Program-made: the position numbers and the translations under genes
The notes under the pieces: model-generated
Seen by the model: only the letters and a program-made list of their open reading frames with translations
Told to the model about the DNA's origin: nothing
The model's database searches: none
Shown: piece after piece, positions 6,749 to 9,109 of the stretch
Numbering within the stretch: the stretch's first letter is position 1
Layout: each line of letters starts with the position of its first letter
Source: an uncultured Rhodanobacter sp.
Lineage (GTDB): Bacteria; Pseudomonadota; Gammaproteobacteria; Xanthomonadales; Rhodanobacteraceae
Length of the DNA stretch: 9,109 bases
Assembly: GCA_903827735.1 (NCBI GenBank)
Contig: CAIKJM010000397.1
Span: 1 to 9,109 of the forward strand
Direction: 5' to 3'

Positions 6749-6774
6749 GGCCAACGGCGCCTTGCCCGTTGACC
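6749..6774 (-). terminator. Possible weak terminator hairpin after the aldo/keto reductase
   Basis: GGCCAACGG (6749-6757) pairs with CCGTTGACC (6766-6774) with one mismatch around an eight-base loop, starting 15 nt past the reductase stop codon on the minus strand. No T-run follows, so this is a guess from position and symmetry alone. Confidence 0.3.
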
Positions 6775-6788
6775 GGCCATGGCGCAAA

Positions 6789-7820
6789 TCAAAGCTTCGC
6801 CGAGTCTTTCCACAGATCCGTGCCGCCGTCGGTCGCGTACTTGTCGATTTCGGCCAGTTCCTCGGCGGAGAAGTCGAGTGCGTGCACGGCGTCCAGCGAA
6901 TTGTCCAACTGCTCGACGGTGCGCGCGCCGATCAGGGCCGAGGTCACGCGCGGATCGCGCAGCACCCAGGCGATAGCCATTTGCGCCAGGGTCTGGCCGC
7001 GGCGTTCGGCGATCGCATTGAGTGCGCGGATACGGGCGATATTTTTCTCGCTCAGCTGCTCCTTGCTCAGCGAGCCGTCGCGCGTGGCGCGCGCATCGGC
7101 AGGCACGCCGTTGAGATACTTCGACGTGAGCAGCCCCTGCGCCAGCGGCGAAAACGCGATGCAGCCGGTGCCGAGATCTTCCAGCGCGTCGAGCAGGCCG
7201 TCTTCGATCCAGCGGTTGAACATGGAATAGTTCGGCTGGTGGATGAAGAGCGGTACGCGCTCCTCGGCGAGTATGGCCGCCGCCTTGCGCGTGAGCTCGG
7301 GCGAATAGCTGGAAATACCGATATACAGCGCCTTGCCCTGGCGATGCATATGCGCCAGCGCACCCATAGTTTCTTCCAGCGGCGTGGTCGGATCGACGCG
7401 ATGCGAATAGAAGATATCGACGTAGTCAAGGCCCATGCGCTTGAGCGACTGATCGAGGCTGGCGATCAGATATTTTCGGCTGCCGCCGATACCGCCGTAA
7501 GGGCCCGGCCACATATCCCAGCCGGCCTTGCTGGAGATGATCAGCTCATCGCGATACGGCGCCAGATCGGTCGCCATCACGCGACCGAAATTCTCCTCCG
7601 CCGAGCCGTAAGGCGGACCGTAGTTGTTGGCCAGATCGAAGTGCGTCACGCCGCGATCGAACGCGCGCCGCAGCATGGCGCGCCCGGTCTCGAACACGTC
7701 CGCGCCGCCAAAGTTCTGCCACAGCCCCAGCGAGATGGCCGGCAGGTCGATACCGCTGCGGCCACAGCGGCGGTAAGGCATCAGGTCGTCGTAGCGATTC
7801 GTCGCCGCTTGATAGGTCAC
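6789..7820 (-). CDS. gpr: Aldo/keto reductase, L-glyceraldehyde 3-phosphate reductase (YghZ/Gpr) type
   Basis: Cytosolic NADPH-dependent reductase of 343 aa with a (beta/alpha)8 barrel. In E. coli the relative YghZ/Gpr reduces L-glyceraldehyde 3-phosphate and detoxifies methylglyoxal. The catalytic tetrad is present: D62 and Y67 in FDLANNYGPPYG, K98 in IISSKAGWDMWPGPYG, H140 in IFYSHRVDP. The segments WDMWPGPYG, YDDLMPYRRCGRSG and LWQNFGG are particular to this subfamily. The C-terminal cofactor-binding run VTSALIGARTVEQLDNSL is intact. The GTG at 7820 is chosen because the N-terminus then lines up with the family (short lead before YRRCGRSG) and GGAG sits 7 nt upstream (7828-7831); a longer frame to 7877 adds 19 unlikely residues. 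No cofactor or substrate partner gene adjoins it; the XRE/MmyB gene upstream on the same strand might regulate it, which is inference. Confidence 0.94.
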   Translation of the reverse strand: MTYQAATNRYDDLMPYRRCGRSGIDLPAISLGLWQNFGGADVFETGRAMLRRAFDRGVTHFDLANNYGPPYGSAEENFGRVMATDLAPYRDELIISSKAGWDMWPGPYGGIGGSRKYLIASLDQSLKRMGLDYVDIFYSHRVDPTTPLEETMGALAHMHRQGKALYIGISSYSPELTRKAAAILAEERVPLFIHQPNYSMFNRWIEDGLLDALEDLGTGCIAFSPLAQGLLTSKYLNGVPADARATRDGSLSKEQLSEKNIARIRALNAIAERRGQTLAQMAIAWVLRDPRVTSALIGARTVEQLDNSLDAVHALDFSAEELAEIDKYATDGGTDLWKDSAKL

Positions 7821-7827
7821 GTGGTGT

Positions 7828-7831
7828 CTCC
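7828..7831 (-). promoter_or_regulatory. Shine-Dalgarno fixing the reductase GTG start
   Basis: Reading the minus strand, GCGGAGACACCAC runs directly into the GTG at 7820, with GGAG 7 nt from the start codon. It is the best-placed ribosome binding site in the window and decides in favour of this GTG over the longer frame beginning at 7877. Confidence 0.75.
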
Positions 7832-7875
7832 GCGGAATGAAGGGTAAGTGAGCCCCACATTTTAGCGGAGGCGCC

Positions 7876-7953
7876 ATGAAGAGAGAGCCAAGCGAGGAGC
7901 TCTTCGCACGCGTGGCCGATGGTCTAGCAAGGCACTCTCGTCATGCCCTTTAG
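7876..7953 (+). CDS. Candidate 25-residue small ORF (doubtful)
   Basis: ATG at 7876 follows a good GGAGG (7867-7871) with a slightly short 4-nt spacer, and the frame runs 25 codons (MKREPSEELFARVADGLARH and five more residues) to TAG at 7951-7953. The peptide is charged and could form one amphipathic helix. It is divergent from the aldo/keto reductase gene. No homologue is recognised, and such a short frame with a purine-rich lead can arise by chance. The rest of the 7821-8117 spacer shows no other gene and no clear promoter. Confidence 0.2.
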   Translation: MKREPSEELFARVADGLARHSRHAL

Positions 7954-8117
7954 AGAACATACGCGCGAACGCCCCAGGGCTCACATCATTTCCCCTCACG
8001 ACGACGACTGAACCTGCCGCCCCAGCAGATCAGCGCCAGCCTAGCTGTTGCTAAAGCACAGGACGGCTAGTGATCGGCATCGGCCCGCTCCATGAGCGTT
8101 TCACTCAAACGGCGCGT

Positions 8118-8345
8118 TTAGTTCTTCTCAGCGGGTGCCGCAGTTGCGATTTTCGGTTGCAAAGTGATACGCGTGTTGCCCTCGCCCGTCACCTGATAGG
8201 TCTGCGTGTTGTACGTGAGCTTGTCGGCATGCATATCGCTGTGCCCCTGCTGCCTCACGGTCGCCTGCCCGGTCAGAACAGCAACGCCAGTGACGTTGTC
8301 GTAGTCGAGCTGGGCTGCGTCACCGCTCATCGACAGCGGCGGCAT
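8118..8345 (-). pseudogene. lptA: Truncated lptA/OstA-like fragment (C-terminal half)
   Basis: A 75-codon frame matching the last part of the periplasmic LPS-transport protein LptA: AAQLDYDNVTGVAVLTGQAT, VRQQGHSDMHADKLTYNT and QTYQVTGEGNTRITLQPK follow the OstA-type repeated beta-strand pattern and the usual lysine-poor, PK-ended tail. Intact LptA has about 170-190 residues with a signal peptide and roughly twice this strand number. Here no signal peptide and no N-terminal half exist; an in-frame TGA lies 7-9 nt upstream of the first ATG (8345), and only 86 bp separate it from the next gene. The surviving part has no frameshift or stop. The true lptA normally sits with lptC, lptB and rpoN, none of which is here, so this is most likely a duplicated, truncated copy. 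A short functional OstA-like protein cannot be excluded but could not reach the periplasm by Sec. Confidence 0.7.
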
Positions 8346-8431
8346 CCGACGATTTCACTCGATTACTCCCCGATTAAATGTCGGCCGGTCGCGTCTGCTA
8401 TGGATCAGCAACCAACCTACCGAATCCTCGA

Positions 8432-9109
8432 CTAACCCGATACCGACAGCGACTCGATATAGGCGCGAATGCGATCCGCTTCCGCGCGGGTGACCGGGTT
8501 GTATACGATCATGCCCAGGTCGGGTCGACCGTCGACGGCGAAGGCGGAGAATTCGAGTTCCAGCAGCCCCAGCTTTTCGTGGTGCAGGCGCTTGAGGCCT
8601 TCACCATACGCGTTGACGTCGTTGGATAGCCACAGCGCCTCGAACTCGGGGCTGAGCCGGGACAGCTCTTGCACAAACTGGCCGATCTCCGCTGTCGCAC
8701 CGGCACGCGCCGCGTCCGCGCGAAACGCGCCCACGACGAAACGAGCCACGCTCTGCCAGTCCTCCTGCGCGGCGCGCACGCGTGAATCGGCAAAGATCAA
8801 TCGAAGAATATTTCGTTCGTTGGGGGCCAGCTTGCTGTAGTCGGTGAACAGCGCGGCGGCGGCGCGATTCCACGCCACGACATCCCACAGCGGCGTCTTG
8901 ACGATGGCCGGGCTGACGTCCATCGCGTCGAGCACGCGCTGCAGGCGGGGCGTGACGCCCTCGGCGGCCTTATAGCGCACCTCGGGCGGATGGCCGAGGC
9001 CGAGCATAAACAAGTGCTCGCGCTCGGGCTCGGTCAGCATCAATCCCTTGGCGATGCGGTTGAGCACGTCGGCCGACGGCGCGCCGCCGCGGCCCTGCTC
9101 CAGCCACGC
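8432..9109 (-). CDS. XRE-family regulator with MmyB-like ligand-binding domain (5' end cut by window edge)
   Basis: The C-terminal 225 residues of a cytoplasmic transcriptional regulator; the start and most of the helix-turn-helix lie beyond base 9109. The fragment begins inside the HTH (AWLEQGRGGAPSADVLNRIA, then LMLTEPEREHLFMLGLG), the standard end of the HTH_31 domain that joins to MmyB. The MmyB-type domain follows, with its usual landmarks: WDVVAWNRAAAALFTDY, PNERNILRLIF, SVARFVVGAFRADAAR, LSPEFEALWLSNDV, and the closing LEFSAFAVDGRPDLGMIVYNP. These regulators commonly control an adjacent oxidoreductase gene; here the nearest enzyme downstream is the aldo/keto reductase about 610 bp away on the same strand, but the divergent neighbour outside the window is the more usual target. 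Ligand unknown. Confidence 0.92.
   Translation of the reverse strand, partial: AWLEQGRGGAPSADVLNRIAKGLMLTEPEREHLFMLGLGHPPEVRYKAAEGVTPRLQRVLDAMDVSPAIVKTPLWDVVAWNRAAAALFTDYSKLAPNERNILRLIFADSRVRAAQEDWQSVARFVVGAFRADAARAGATAEIGQFVQELSRLSPEFEALWLSNDVNAYGEGLKRLHHEKLGLLELEFSAFAVDGRPDLGMIVYNPVTRAEADRIRAYIESLSVSG

Noticed and set aside
6633..7847. A 404-codon plus-strand frame opposite the aldo/keto reductase
   Set aside because: It is the antisense reading of a gene with an intact catalytic tetrad; it contains no recognisable domain and is typical of long antisense frames in GC-rich DNA.

Overview
The window is GC-rich chromosomal DNA that reads like an ordinary, compact gammaproteobacterial genome. 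The protein set fits Xanthomonadales and probably the Dyella/Luteibacter/Rhodanobacter group: a LytTR-type receiver paired with a His_kinase/HATPase kinase, an LptA fragment with wording typical of that order, an XRE/MmyB regulator, and spacer repeats of the GTAGGTTGGGATGAGCGCAGC type. The taxon is an inference, because no rRNA or other taxonomic marker is present. There is no phage, transposase, CRISPR array, tRNA or rRNA.

Left part (1-2191, minus strand): a small secreted NTF2/SnoaL-like protein, then a four-helix membrane histidine kinase, then its response regulator. The kinase and regulator genes overlap by 8 bp, so they form one translationally coupled two-component unit. The regulator runs off the left edge after its receiver domain. 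Across a 297-bp divergent spacer lies a plus-strand gene for an exported two-domain beta-sandwich protein (2489-3649) with no clear function.

Middle (3650-6340): a spacer of about 400 bp holds what looks like the tail of a decayed plus-strand gene. It is followed by two minus-strand membrane genes. The upstream one is a b561-type di-haem cytochrome (electron transfer from the quinone pool or a small donor). The downstream one is a processive family 2 glycosyltransferase resembling PgaC/IcaA-type polysaccharide synthases, standing alone without the usual export or deacetylase partners. A structured 84-nt spacer rich in inverted and direct repeats lies between them. A perfect 15-bp hairpin sits just ahead of the annotated cytochrome start and makes that start doubtful.

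Right part (6341-9109): a dispersed intergenic repeat element of roughly 200 bp with inverted arms, then an aldo/keto reductase of the L-glyceraldehyde-3-phosphate reductase (YghZ) type on the minus strand with a clear GTG start and Shine-Dalgarno. Upstream of it come an orphan 3' half of lptA and a partial XRE/MmyB-type transcriptional regulator that runs off the right edge. No new multi-gene system is visible. The points most worth a second look are the lptA remnant, the repeat element, the two structured spacers, the gene remnant near 3.9 kb and the uncharacterised exported protein.
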